A DNA stretch of 64,000 bases from Limnohabitans sp. Rim28. Its GTDB lineage: Bacteria > Pseudomonadota > Gammaproteobacteria > Burkholderiales > Burkholderiaceae_C. This document shows positions 9,069 through 17,833 of this stretch, in pieces (the stretch's first letter is position 1; every line of letters starts with the position of its first letter). The notes beneath the pieces were generated by a model. That model worked only from the letters and a program-made list of their open reading frames with translations, searched no databases and was not told where the DNA came from. The stretch lies in assembly GCF_000293865.2 (NCBI RefSeq), contig NZ_ALKN02000004.1, positions 62,001 to 126,000 on the forward strand, in the 5' to 3' direction. Both the position numbers and the translations under genes were made by a program.

Positions 9069-9884
9069 TCACTTGCCTCCAAACAAACGTTTGAAGAAAC
9101 CTGGCTTCTCAGCTTCGGTAAAGCGCATCGGTTTGTCTTCGCCCAAAAAGCGATCAATCACATCTTTGTAAGCTTCGGATACATCGCTGTTGGCCATGTG
9201 AATCGCAGGGGTGCCTTGGTTAGAAGCCTGCAACACGTTTTCACTTTCAGGAATAACGCCCAACAGCTTGATGCGCAAAATATCCTGAATGTCTTGGAGC
9301 GACAACATCTGCCCTTCTTCAACCCGATTCGGGTTGTAACGGGTGATCAACAGGTGCTCTTTGATGGGCTCTGACCCGTCGATGGCACGCTTGGTCTTGC
9401 TGCCCAACATGCCCAAAATACGGTCTGAATCGCGCACAGAAGACACTTCTGGGTTGGTCACCACCAGCGCCTCATCGGCAAAGTGCATGGCCATCAAAGC
9501 GCCTGTCTCAATGCCAGCAGGCGAGTCACACACGATGTACTCAAAACCCATGCCACTCAGGTCGTTCAAAACTTTTTCAACGCCTTCTTGAGACAACGCG
9601 TCTTTGTCACGGGTTTGTGAAGCCGCCAACACAAACAGGTTGTCACACTGCTTGTCTTTGATGAGGGCTTGGTTCAGATTGGCTTCGCCCTGGATCACAT
9701 TGATCAGGTCATAAACCACACGGCGCTCACAGCCCATGATCAAGTCCAGATTGCGCAGACCCACATCAAAGTCAATGACAGCGGTCTTGAAACCCCGCAG
9801 GGCCAGGCCGGTGGCGAAGCTGGCGCTGGTTGTGGTTTTGCCCACACCACCTTTGCCAGAGGTCACAACAACGATTTTTGCCAT
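9069..9884 (-). CDS. minD: Septum site-determining ATPase MinD
   Basis: MinD binds the membrane in its ATP form and recruits MinC and MinE. The 271-residue protein has the deviant Walker A motif KGGVGKTTT at residues 11-19, a DFDVGLRNLD block typical of MinD (DVGLRNLD separates it from ParA), and a C-terminal amphipathic membrane-targeting helix, KPGFFKRLFGGK. It lies between minC (27 bp gap) and minE (3 bp gap). Confidence 0.98.
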   Translation of the reverse strand: MAKIVVVTSGKGGVGKTTTSASFATGLALRGFKTAVIDFDVGLRNLDLIMGCERRVVYDLINVIQGEANLNQALIKDKQCDNLFVLAASQTRDKDALSQEGVEKVLNDLSGMGFEYIVCDSPAGIETGALMAMHFADEALVVTNPEVSSVRDSDRILGMLGSKTKRAIDGSEPIKEHLLITRYNPNRVEEGQMLSLQDIQDILRIKLLGVIPESENVLQASNQGTPAIHMANSDVSEAYKDVIDRFLGEDKPMRFTEAEKPGFFKRLFGGK

Positions 9885-9911
9885 GTAAAACTTTCTTGGG
9901 CTGGATAAAAA

Positions 9912-10676
9912 TTAGGATTGCAAAGCAGTGATCAACAATTTGTCCCCATCAGGGCCAGATTGCAAACAAACTTGGGCGACCTTGCCCAAGACGTCCTTGG
10001 GCAAGGCGTTTTCACTGGTGCGGTAAACACCGGCAATAGAAATCAATTCAGGCGCCATCACCTGGGCAAAGATTTGGGCTTGGGTGTTACCACGAGCACC
10101 TGCAATGGCTTTACCTCGCAAAGCACCATAAACATGGATATGCCCGTCGGCAATGACTTCTGCGCCCGCATTGACCATGGCCAAAACAATCAAGTCCCTG
10201 CCTTTTGCATAGACCTGTTGCCCTGAACGCAACGGTTTATCAATCACCAAGGCACCTTGGGCCTCATCGGCGCGAAGTGGTTCTTTGGCTTGCGTGCTGA
10301 CCTGTGCTTGAGGCTCAGCAATGGCCACAGAACGCCTCACACGGGCGTCTGAACCATCGACCAAGCCAAGGCCCTTGGCAAACTCCAAAAGTGCCGGATG
10401 GGCCCCTTTGATGCCCACAGGGATCAAACCGTTTTGACGAAGCACATCGTTCAAATCGATCAAGTTCAACAATTCACCTGGGGCCAAATCCAAAGCGGAG
10501 ACATCGATGATGACGGGATCTTGGTCAAAAAACCCTGGACTCTCTGCCATTTGCTGAGCCAAAGCCTTGGCCAGAATCTGAATGTCGGTGGTTCTGAGCA
10601 GCAAAGAAACCAAGGACAGTTCGGCGCTTTTGATGTCGTAACAGGGAAGTGTCGGATCTTCGGTGACGCTTGCCAT
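9912..10676 (-). CDS. minC: Septum site-determining protein MinC
   Basis: MinC blocks FtsZ polymerisation where MinD places it. From the ATG at 10676 the protein has 254 residues. The C-terminal beta-helix domain shows the classic GQQVYAKGRDLIVLAMVNAG and DGHIHVYGALRGKAIAGA stretches. The N-terminal domain (about residues 10-110) is less conserved, as usual. An in-frame TTG at 10703 is possible but less likely than the ATG. First gene of minCDE; its upstream region carries DnaA boxes. Confidence 0.95.
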   Translation of the reverse strand: MASVTEDPTLPCYDIKSAELSLVSLLLRTTDIQILAKALAQQMAESPGFFDQDPVIIDVSALDLAPGELLNLIDLNDVLRQNGLIPVGIKGAHPALLEFAKGLGLVDGSDARVRRSVAIAEPQAQVSTQAKEPLRADEAQGALVIDKPLRSGQQVYAKGRDLIVLAMVNAGAEVIADGHIHVYGALRGKAIAGARGNTQAQIFAQVMAPELISIAGVYRTSENALPKDVLGKVAQVCLQSGPDGDKLLITALQS

Positions 10677-10757
10677 GGTGTCTTGGATTGTTGAAAAACA
10701 CAAATCTTAACAGCGCACTTCTTCTTTCTTATCTTCTTATTCTTTTATATCTTTAAA

Positions 10758-10772
10758 TAGTCGTAGTAGTAA
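10758..10772 (+). other. DnaA-trio-like repeat
   Basis: TAG TCG TAG TAG TAA reads, 3' to 5' away from the nearest DnaA box, as AAT GAT GAT GCT GAT. This is the repeat pattern and polarity described for DnaA-trio elements that guide DnaA onto single-stranded DNA. It sits exactly between the AT-rich tract and the first DnaA box. Confidence 0.45.
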
Positions 10773-10786
10773 GGGATGGCATCGAT

Positions 10787-10795
10787 TGTGGACAA
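10787..10795 (-). promoter_or_regulatory. DnaA box-like site (one mismatch)
   Basis: TGTGGACAA differs from the consensus TGTGGATAA at one position. Confidence 0.5.
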
Positions 10796-10905
10796 GCATC
10801 ATTTGTTCAATGCTGACAACGACTTGTCTTGCTTTTAAACATGTGTGTGGCCCTGCTTTTGTTCTGTCTGTCCAAAATGAACAACTTTCTGGAAAAGGAT
10901 CAAGC

Positions 10906-10914
10906 TGTGGATAA
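10906..10914 (-). promoter_or_regulatory. DnaA box (perfect)
   Basis: TGTGGATAA is the exact reverse complement of the consensus TTATCCACA. Confidence 0.75.
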
Positions 10915-10933
10915 GTCAATGAATCAAGCTATT

Positions 10934-10942
10934 TTATCCACA
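10934..10942 (+). promoter_or_regulatory. DnaA box (perfect)
   Basis: TTATCCACA is an exact consensus DnaA box. It faces the box at 10906-10914 with a 19 bp spacer, so the pair forms an inverted arrangement. Confidence 0.75.
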
Positions 10943-10961
10943 GCTTTTCACAGGCCAAGGC

Positions 10962-11171
10962 TTAGGCATCGATCCACCACTGGATGACCCCTTTGGCCAC
11001 AAAGCCCAACAAGCCAAAAGCCAAGCCAAGAAAGATGACAAAGGTGCCAAACTTACCGGCTTTGGACGTCCATGCCAAGTGCAAGACGATGAACACCATG
11101 TACAGCATGAATGCTGAAATACCGATGGTCAGACCAAACCAGGCAAATTGTTCTTCTGTGATCTGCCACAT
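10962..11171 (-). CDS. Small two-helix membrane protein, DUF2788-like
   Basis: The 69-residue protein starts MWQITEEQFAWFGL and has two strongly hydrophobic helices (about residues 9-32 and 43-64) separated by a short basic SKAGKFG loop. This pattern resembles the DUF2788 family of inner-membrane proteins of unknown function. The ATG at 11171 shares its A with the stop codon of the upstream DUF2189-like gene (TGATG); a GTG one codon earlier is also possible. It is translationally coupled to that gene. Confidence 0.75.
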   Translation of the reverse strand: MWQITEEQFAWFGLTIGISAFMLYMVFIVLHLAWTSKAGKFGTFVIFLGLAFGLLGFVAKGVIQWWIDA

Positions 11172-12028
11172 CACACGGCCTCTTGGCGAGGCATGCGCTC
11201 AGGCACATCACGGGTGTCCACCAAATCGCGGTAGGCATGCCAGGACGCATGGCCCAGCATGGGCACGATCACGATCAGGCCGATGAACAAACTCAAAAGG
11301 CCCAACAAGCTCAAGCCCATGATCAAAAAGGCCCACAGCGCCATGGGCAATGGATGGGTCAAAACCACTTTCCAGCTGGTCAGTACGGCTTGTAAGGTGT
11401 TGAGTTGGCGATCCAGCAACAAGGGCATGGCCACCACACTGGACGCAAACACCGGCGCAGCCATCAGGCCACCCAACATCAGCCACAGCTCAAACAAATG
11501 ACTGTCAGGATTGAGCACCACATGGCGAATGAAATCCATGGGGGTGTGGATGGGCACTGGGGCCAGCAAAGTGATCAAGGCCGATGAAGTCAAGACCCAG
11601 CCTGTGCCCGCCAGGGCCAACAACAAACCAAAACGCACCAGGCACCAGTAACTCACGGATTCGTTGTTCTGAAGCGTTTGCCATTGCGTCCAAGTCTTGA
11701 ACAAAAGCCGCAGGTTCACGGTTTCGTTTCTTTCAATGGCCCGGCTCATGGCATACAAGCTGGTGGCCAAGACAGGTGCTACCACCAAAAAGCCCGATAC
11801 CGCACTGGCCAGCAACCAGAACCGGTCATGGGCCAGCCAAGTGATCAAGCCACCCCCAATGGCCATCGCCAAACCATGGGCCGAACTCAGCCAAGGTGAA
11901 TGGCCAATGTCTTTCAGTCCCAAGTAAAGCCAATACAGCGGTTGTTTGCCGTCAATGGGCAAAACGTCAGGCAAGTTCAAACGCGCGCGGCTTGTTGGAG
12001 GCTCGGGCGGCGGCGATGCTTGTGACAT
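11171..12028 (-). CDS. DUF2189-type multi-pass inner-membrane protein
   Basis: The 285-residue protein has a proline-rich N-terminus and about six transmembrane helices. Its blocks (WLYLGLKDIGHSP, SLYAMSRAIERNE and a C-terminal GHASWHAYRDLVD) fit the DUF2189 family, often annotated as a cytochrome c oxidase subunit I-like membrane protein, but no haem or copper ligands are seen. The function is unknown. It forms a two-gene unit with the downstream DUF2788-like gene. Confidence 0.75.
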   Translation of the reverse strand: MSQASPPPEPPTSRARLNLPDVLPIDGKQPLYWLYLGLKDIGHSPWLSSAHGLAMAIGGGLITWLAHDRFWLLASAVSGFLVVAPVLATSLYAMSRAIERNETVNLRLLFKTWTQWQTLQNNESVSYWCLVRFGLLLALAGTGWVLTSSALITLLAPVPIHTPMDFIRHVVLNPDSHLFELWLMLGGLMAAPVFASSVVAMPLLLDRQLNTLQAVLTSWKVVLTHPLPMALWAFLIMGLSLLGLLSLFIGLIVIVPMLGHASWHAYRDLVDTRDVPERMPRQEAV

Positions 12029-12032
12029 GCAA

Positions 12033-12227
12033 TCAGGTATTTTTATGCTTACAGGTGTTGATGCCCAGCAAGCTGTAAGGCGGGCACCAGCCCATCAAGC
12101 CTGTGGCCAAAGGCACCAGACCCAGCCAAGCCCAAACGCCCACGGTGCCTGTGGCAGCCAGTGCGATCAAAATAAGGCCGCCCACAATGCGGATGATGCG
12201 TTCGGTACCGCCAATGTTTTTGGTCAT
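12033..12227 (-). CDS. DUF2892 (YgaP-like) small inner-membrane protein
   Basis: The 64-residue protein has the DUF2892 pattern: MTKNIGGTERIIRIVGG, two hydrophobic helices, and a C-terminal GWCPPYSLLGINTCK with two cysteines. Such proteins often accompany rhodanese or metal genes. The function is unknown. The start at 12227 is the first ATG and gives the canonical family N-terminus. It lies directly downstream of the copper chaperone gene and may be co-transcribed with it. Confidence 0.85.
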   Translation of the reverse strand: MTKNIGGTERIIRIVGGLILIALAATGTVGVWAWLGLVPLATGLMGWCPPYSLLGINTCKHKNT

Positions 12228-12253
12228 GTGAAACTCCCGGTGGGTTAAAAAAT

Positions 12254-12451
12254 TCAAACGCTTACGCGGTAACCTTCGTCGGTGATGGCTTGGGCCAAAG
12301 CCTCGCGGCTTTTTTCTGAATCGACTTGCACTTTGTTGTGTGTGCGGTCGATCACCACCGTGGCGTGCGCATCCAAAGCCAGCAAAGCTTTGGTGACTGC
12401 TTTCTCGCAATGGCCACACGTCATGCCCTCAACTGTGAAAATTTGGTTCAT
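12254..12451 (-). CDS. copZ: CopZ-like heavy-metal-associated (HMA) copper chaperone
   Basis: The 65-residue single HMA domain has the metal-binding motif GMTCGHC (about residues 9-15) and a predicted beta-alpha-beta-beta-alpha-beta fold ending DEGYRVSV. It would carry Cu(I) in the cytoplasm and deliver it to the CopA ATPase encoded divergently only 78 bp away. An inverted repeat in the shared promoter region suggests co-regulation. The symbol is given by function and context; a generic HMA protein annotation would also be fair. Confidence 0.82.
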   Translation of the reverse strand: MNQIFTVEGMTCGHCEKAVTKALLALDAHATVVIDRTHNKVQVDSEKSREALAQAITDEGYRVSV

Positions 12452-12494
12452 GATGCATCCTCTCCAATGAACTGAACACGATCCCTTTGGGGTC

Positions 12495-12512
12495 TGGTCT
12501 GAGCATAGACCA
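12495..12512. promoter_or_regulatory. Candidate operator between copZ and copA
   Basis: TGGTCT and AGACCA form a 6 bp inverted repeat with a 6 bp spacer, centred in the 77 bp divergent promoter region. A copper-sensing MerR-type (CueR) or similar regulator could bind it, but the arms do not exactly match a known box and no cueR gene is in the window. Confidence 0.3.
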
Positions 12513-12528
12513 TCAAGGACTTCATGCC

Positions 12529-14736
12529 ATGACACAGATCAAGAACCAACCACCCATCGCCTACGACATCGGCATCGGCGGCATGACCTGCGCATCGTGT
12601 GTGGCGCGGGTCGAAAAAGCCCTCAAAAAAATGCCCGGTGTGCTCAGCGCCACGGTCAACCTCGCCACCGAATCGGCCCGCATCGAAGTGGCCACAAACG
12701 AAGTGACCGACGCACGCTTGCGCCGTGCGGTGCGCGACGCCGGGTACGAACCCCGCACACCCGAAGCACAAGCCGAAGCAGGCCGTGAATCACCCTGGGC
12801 AGGCTTCATGCCAATCGGTGTGGGCCTGCTGCTGACCACGCCATTGGTCCTGCCCATGTTGGCCGAGTTGTGGGGTCAGCACTGGATGCTGCCCGCGTGG
12901 CTGCAATTTGCACTGGCAACGCCCGTGCAGTTCGTGTTGGGCGCACGCTTTTACAAAGCCGGTTGGCATGCCCTGAAGGCGCTCACGGGGAACATGGATT
13001 TGCTGGTGTCCTTGGGCACCACCGCCGGATGGGCTTTGTCGGTTTGGCTGTGGCTCACCGCGCACGAAGGGCATCCGCCGCACCTGTACTTTGAAGGATC
13101 GGCCGTGGTCATCACCTTGGTGCTGCTGGGCAAATGGCTGGAGACACGCGCGAAGCGCCAGACCACCGAAGCGATTCGGGCCTTGCACGCTTTGCGTCCG
13201 GACAAGGCGCACTGGCTGGGCGATGACGGAGAAATCGATGTGCCCGTGGACGAAATTTTGGTGGGCGACCGGATTGTGGTGCGGCCCGGAGAGCGCTTTC
13301 CACTGGACGGCGAATTGGTCGAGGGCCAAACCCAGGTGGACGAGTCCATGCTGACCGGAGAGCCCTTGCCAGTGGCCAAAGCACCAGGTGCGGCCTTGAC
13401 GGGTGGGTCGATCAATGGCGAAGGGCGTGTGCTCATGCGCGTCACGGCCGTGGGCCACGAAACGGTGCTCTCGCACATCATCCGCTTGGTCGAGGACGCA
13501 CAAACGGCCAAAGCCCCCATTCAACGCTTGGTGGACAAAGTGGCCGAAGTCTTTGTGCCTGTGGTGCTGTTGATCGCCCTGCTCACCTTGGGTGCCTGGA
13601 TGGCGACGGGCGCCGACTTTGAAACGGCGCTCATCCACGCGGTGGCCGTGTTGGTCATTGCCTGCCCTTGCGCCCTGGGCCTGGCCACACCCGTGGCCAT
13701 CATGGCGGGCACGGGCGTGGCCGCCAAGCACGGGATCTTGATCAAAGACGTGCAGGCGCTGGAATTGGCGCACCGCGTGCAAACAGTGGCCTTTGATAAA
13801 ACCGGCACGCTCACCGTGGGCCAACCGCGCTTGTTGACCCATGTGCCGGCACCCGGGCACGATGCCCAAACGGCCTTGGCTTTTGCTGCACGCGTGCAAA
13901 GCGGCAGTGAACACCCCTTGGCGCGAGTGGTGGTCAGCGCGGCTGAAAAGCTGGGCTTGGCAGGTCCCGCCGCGCAGGACCTGACGGCCGTGCCCGGTAA
14001 AGGCGTGGTGGCCCATGTGGACGGCAGGCGGCTGTTGCTGGGCAGTTTGCGCTGGCTGCAAGAAGAAGGTCTGGACATCGGTGTTTGGCAGCCAGACATC
14101 GACGCCTTGCAGGCGCAAGGTGCCAGCGTGTCTGCATTGGCCGAGCGAACCGACACAGGCCTGCAAGCGCTGCTGCTCATGGGGTTTGGCGACGAACCCA
14201 AAGCGGGCGCTGCACAAGCCTTGACCGCGCTGCGCGATCGCGGCCTGAAGCTGGTGATGATTTCGGGTGACAACCAAGCCGCCGCCGAAGCGATGGCACG
14301 CCGCTTGGGCTTGCGCCCAGAAGCGGGAGAGGTGCTGGCCGATGTGCTGCCCGGCGACAAGTCGGCGCAGGTGCAAAAACTGCGCGCCAATGGGCACGTT
14401 GTCGCCATGGTGGGCGATGGGGTGAACGACGCCCCTGCACTGGCCGCTGCTGACGTGGGCATGGCCATGGGCACAGGCACCGATGTGGCCATGCACGCAG
14501 CGGGCATCACCCTGATGAGAGGGGATGTGTCTTTGGTTGGCGCCGCACTCGATATCTCGGCCCGCACGGTGGCCAAGATTCGTCAAAACCTGTTTTGGGC
14601 TTTTGCTTACAACGTGGCGGGCATTCCTCTGGCCGCCTTGGGTTACCTCAACCCCATGATGGCGGGTGCGGCCATGGCGCTCAGTTCGGTGAGCGTCATG
14701 GCCAATGCGTTGCTGCTCAAAAGGTGGAAACCATGA
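12529..14736 (+). CDS. copA: Copper-exporting P1B-type ATPase CopA
   Basis: The 735-residue protein pumps Cu(I) out of the cytoplasm. It has one N-terminal HMA domain (GGMTCASC, CxxC at residues 21-24), membrane helices, the actuator motif TGEP (about 276), the transport-site motif CPC in [11 protein letters not shown] (about 378-380), the phosphorylation motif DKTGT (about 423) and the hinge [10 protein letters not shown] (about 628). The ATG at 12529 is chosen because an earlier in-frame start would run across the operator-like repeat. It is divergent from the chaperone gene and convergent with the RND pump gene, whose stop is 16 bp away. Confidence 0.95.
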   Translation: MTQIKNQPPIAYDIGIGGMTCASCVARVEKALKKMPGVLSATVNLATESARIEVATNEVTDARLRRAVRDAGYEPRTPEAQAEAGRESPWAGFMPIGVGLLLTTPLVLPMLAELWGQHWMLPAWLQFALATPVQFVLGARFYKAGWHALKALTGNMDLLVSLGTTAGWALSVWLWLTAHEGHPPHLYFEGSAVVITLVLLGKWLETRAKRQTTEAIRALHALRPDKAHWLGDDGEIDVPVDEILVGDRIVVRPGERFPLDGELVEGQTQVDESMLTGEPLPVAKAPGAALTGGSINGEGRVLMRVTAVGHETVLSHIIRLVEDAQTAKAPIQRLVDKVAEVFVPVVLLIALLTLGAWMATGADFETALIHAVAVLVIACPCALGLATPVAIMAGTGVAAKHGILIKDVQALELAHRVQTVAFDKTGTLTVGQPRLLTHVPAPGHDAQTALAFAARVQSGSEHPLARVVVSAAEKLGLAGPAAQDLTAVPGKGVVAHVDGRRLLLGSLRWLQEEGLDIGVWQPDIDALQAQGASVSALAERTDTGLQALLLMGFGDEPKAGAAQALTALRDRGLKLVMISGDNQAAAEAMARRLGLRPEAGEVLADVLPGDKSAQVQKLRANGHVVAMVGDGVNDAPALAAADVGMAMGTGTDVAMHAAGITLMRGDVSLVGAALDISARTVAKIRQNLFWAFAYNVAGIPLAALGYLNPMMAGAAMALSSVSVMANALLLKRWKP

Positions 14737-14752
14737 GCGAACTGTTTTGGGC

Positions 14753-17700
14753 TCAGTCAATGCCGACAGGTTTGGGCGTGTCTTTGCCAAACCAAGAGGC
14801 GTACAAAACAGGCAACACCAACAAGGTCAACAAGGTGGCAGAGATCAAGCCACCAATCACCACGATGGCCAACGGCCGTTGTGTTTCAGAGCCGATATCC
14901 CGGCTCATGGCCATCGGCAACAAACCCAAGGCCGCCAGCATGGCCGTCATCAGCACGGTGCGCAGGCGTTGCATCGCCCCTTGCTTGACAGCATCCAAAA
15001 CATGGCAGCCCGCGTTGCGCAGCTGTTGAAACACCGTCAACATCACCACGCCATTGAGCACGGCTTGACCTGAAAGCGCAATGAATCCAATGGCCGCTGA
15101 GACGGACAAAGGGATGTTGAAGATCCACAAGGCAATGAACCCCCCAATCATGGCCAGGGGCACATTGATCAGAATGAGTGCAGCACTCTTGATGGATTTG
15201 AAGGCATCAAACAAGAGAACAAAGATCAGCAACAAAGAGATGGGCACAACAACGGACAAGCGCTCCATGGCGCGCTCTTGATTTTCAAATTCGCCAGACC
15301 ATTTGACGTTGTAATTGGCTGGAATGTTGACGTTTTTCTCGATGCGGGCCTTCATGTCGTTGACGATGGAGCCCATGTCACGGCCCTTGATGAAAATGCC
15401 AATCGCCACAGTGCGTTGTCCGGATTCTCTGGCAATGTTCATGGCACCACTGGTTTGCTCAATCGTGCTGACAAGGTCCAACCGGACAGAGCCACCATCA
15501 AACGTCGGCACCGGTATGGCCGCCAATTCGGCAATGCTTCGGCGTTCTTGGGGCAAACGAACAGTGACGTCAAACTTTCTCTCGCCCTCCCACAGGGTGG
15601 TGCTTGCTTTTCCGGCAAGCGCAGTCTCAATGACATCTTGCACATCGCCCACGTTCAAGCCATAGCGCGCCGCTTGCTCACGGTTGATGTGGATCAGGAG
15701 TTGTGGCAAGTCACCCTGACGATCAATGGCCGCACGGCTGACCCCTTTGACTTGTTTGACTTCCTTTTCAATGGCTTCAGCGGTTTGTTTCAAAACGTTC
15801 AGGTCATCCCCTGCAATCTTGATCACAATTTGCCCATCGATTTGTGAGATGGACTCCAGCACGTTGTCGCGAATGGGTTGAGAGAAGGTGGGCTCCATGC
15901 CGGGGAGTGCAGAAACAGCATCGTTCATTTCGTCGATCAACTGCTCGCGGGTCAGACCTGTGCGCCAGGTGTCCTGGGGCTTCAAGTCCACAAAAACCTC
16001 GGCCATGCTGATGGTTTTGGGGTCTGTGCCATCTTCGGGTTGGCCTGCTTTCGAAACCGTTGTTTTGACTTCGGGAATGCGCAGAAGGGCATCGCGGACT
16101 TGACGCAAAACTTTGGCCGCCTCTTCATTCGAAACACTGGCAGGCAACCTGACGTTGACCCAAATGGTGCCCTCGTTCAATTCAGGCAAAAACTCTGACC
16201 CCAACCTGGATGCGGCCACCATGGACAGGCCAAAGCAACACAAGGCAATGGCGACAACGTGTCGACGGTGGTTCAGTGCCCAGTTCAAGGTGGGTGTGTA
16301 AATTTCTTTGGCTTTGGCCACCACCTTGTTGTCGTTGTGGGGCAGTTTTTTGCGCAGCATCCAATACGCCAGCAAAGGCACCAAGGTCAAAGAAATGATC
16401 AAGGCCCCAATGAGGGCGGCCGTGACCGACAAGGCCATGGGTTGAAAAATACGGCCTTCATGGCGTTGCAATGCAAAGATCGGGATGTGCGCTGCAATGA
16501 TGATCAACATCGAAAAAACCGTGGGTCGCCCGACTTCGTTGGTGGCTTCAATGATGAGCGCCTTGCGCTCTTTGTCGCTCATGCCTTCACCGCGCTCAGA
16601 CAGTCTGTGCATGATGTTTTCGACCACAATCACGGCGCCGTCAACGATGATGCCGAAATCCATGGCCCCCAGGCTCAGCAAGTTGGCGGGGACACCCATG
16701 AACTTCAAGCCCATGAATGTGGCCAACAAGGACAGCGGAATGACCGCCACCACCGCCAGCGTGGCGCGCATGTTCGAGAGAAAAATATAAAGCACCAGTG
16801 AAACCAGCAGGGCTCCCTCGACCAAATTTTTGAAAACAGTTTTGAGCGTCTTCTCCATCAACCAAGAACGGTCATAAAAGGGAACGACCTGAACGCCCTT
16901 GGGCAGACCGCGCGCATTGATTTCTTCGAGCCGCTCTTTGACATTTTTCAAGACAACGCTGGGGTTCTCACCTTTGCGCATGATGACGATGCCCGTGACG
17001 ATGTCGTTGTCTTGGTCTTGACCCACAGTACCCAGTCGGGGCACTGCGCCAATCTTGACCTGCGCCACATCGCGAACCAAGACCGGCGTGCCATTCCGAG
17101 TGGCCAAAACGATTTGGCCAATTTCCTCAGGTGAACGCAGCAACCCAATCCCACGAATCGCAAACTGTTGCTGACCCTGTGCCACATAGCTGCCACCTGC
17201 GTTGGCATTGCCTCTGCCAAGGGCCTCCAAAAGATTTTGCAAAGTCAGGCGCTGTGACCGGAGTTTTTCCAAATCAGGTTGAACTTCATATTGCTTGATG
17301 AAACCCCCCATGGCGACCACGTCCGCCACACCCGCCACTTGGCGCAGCCCACGCTCAACGACCCAGTCTTGCAAAGTTCGCAGCTCGGTGGTCGTCAATC
17401 CGTCGCCCCGCAGGCGGTATCGCATGATCTCACCCACGGGGGTTGCGTTGGGTGCGATGTTCGCCTCTACGCCGGGGGGTAAATCAATCCCCCTGAGCCG
17501 CTCATTGACTTGCTGCCGAACGATGTTGACATCGGCATTGTCGTTGTACGTGACCACGGTGAACGACAGGCCAAACTGGGTGTGAGAAAAAACCCGGATG
17601 GCGTTGGGCAAACCTGCCAAAGCCACCTCAATCGGCAAACTCACTTGTTTTTCGACCTCCTCGGCAGCACGCCCTGGGTACAAAGCAATCACCGTCACCT

Positions 17701-17833
17701 GTGTGTCTGTCACGTCCGGAAACGCCTCGACCGACAGATTTTTGAATGCAATGACGCCCGCCATGGCAAACAGCAAGGTCCCAAGAACGATGAACAGGGG
17801 CTGATTCAGCGCGTAATGGATCAGTTTTTTCAT
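14753..17833 (-). CDS. czcA: Heavy-metal efflux RND permease, CzcA family
   Basis: The 1026-residue inner-membrane trimeric pump moves divalent metals through a CBA complex. It starts MKKLIHYALNQPLFIVLG and shows VEAFPDVTDTQVTV, typical of HME-type RND proteins. Transmembrane helix 4 reads DFGIIVDGAVIVVEN. The DFG...DGAV...EN signature is that of Zn/Co/Cd/Ni pumps rather than the Cu/Ag pump CusA. The ATG overlaps the stop of the adaptor gene (ATGA), so czcC, czcB and czcA form an operon. Metal specificity is inferred, not proven. Confidence 0.92.
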   Translation of the reverse strand: MKKLIHYALNQPLFIVLGTLLFAMAGVIAFKNLSVEAFPDVTDTQVTVIALYPGRAAEEVEKQVSLPIEVALAGLPNAIRVFSHTQFGLSFTVVTYNDNADVNIVRQQVNERLRGIDLPPGVEANIAPNATPVGEIMRYRLRGDGLTTTELRTLQDWVVERGLRQVAGVADVVAMGGFIKQYEVQPDLEKLRSQRLTLQNLLEALGRGNANAGGSYVAQGQQQFAIRGIGLLRSPEEIGQIVLATRNGTPVLVRDVAQVKIGAVPRLGTVGQDQDNDIVTGIVIMRKGENPSVVLKNVKERLEEINARGLPKGVQVVPFYDRSWLMEKTLKTVFKNLVEGALLVSLVLYIFLSNMRATLAVVAVIPLSLLATFMGLKFMGVPANLLSLGAMDFGIIVDGAVIVVENIMHRLSERGEGMSDKERKALIIEATNEVGRPTVFSMLIIIAAHIPIFALQRHEGRIFQPMALSVTAALIGALIISLTLVPLLAYWMLRKKLPHNDNKVVAKAKEIYTPTLNWALNHRRHVVAIALCCFGLSMVAASRLGSEFLPELNEGTIWVNVRLPASVSNEEAAKVLRQVRDALLRIPEVKTTVSKAGQPEDGTDPKTISMAEVFVDLKPQDTWRTGLTREQLIDEMNDAVSALPGMEPTFSQPIRDNVLESISQIDGQIVIKIAGDDLNVLKQTAEAIEKEVKQVKGVSRAAIDRQGDLPQLLIHINREQAARYGLNVGDVQDVIETALAGKASTTLWEGERKFDVTVRLPQERRSIAELAAIPVPTFDGGSVRLDLVSTIEQTSGAMNIARESGQRTVAIGIFIKGRDMGSIVNDMKARIEKNVNIPANYNVKWSGEFENQERAMERLSVVVPISLLLIFVLLFDAFKSIKSAALILINVPLAMIGGFIALWIFNIPLSVSAAIGFIALSGQAVLNGVVMLTVFQQLRNAGCHVLDAVKQGAMQRLRTVLMTAMLAALGLLPMAMSRDIGSETQRPLAIVVIGGLISATLLTLLVLPVLYASWFGKDTPKPVGID

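Larger units (their letters stand above)
10711..10942. other. Candidate replication origin (oriC-like region) upstream of minC
   Basis: The 258 bp between minC and the DUF2788 gene has no convincing gene. From the minC side it holds an AT-rich, G-free tract (10721-10757, 30 of 37 bases A/T), a trinucleotide run TAG-TCG-TAG-TAG-TAA (10758-10772), a short G-rich patch, a near-consensus DnaA box at 10787, and two perfect DnaA boxes in opposite orientation (10906 and 10934). This matches the bacterial basal unwinding layout of an AT-rich duplex unwinding element, DnaA-trios and DnaA boxes. The parS cluster 9 kb away fits an origin-proximal location. dnaA itself is not in the window, so a DnaA-responsive promoter for minCDE is the main alternative. 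Confidence 0.5.

Noticed and set aside
10737-10919. 60-codon ORF on the minus strand in the origin-like region
   Set aside because: No protein features, and it overlaps the DnaA boxes and AT-rich tract; chance ORF.
1-12000. GC-skew sign change at the candidate origin
   Set aside because: Counts on a few lines by eye were inconsistent; no claim is made without a proper calculation.
12790-14790. 666-codon open frame opposite copA, plus other long antisense frames (for example 51925-53778 and 56685-58556)
   Set aside because: All are antisense shadows of strong genes, His/Gly/Gln-rich and without motifs.
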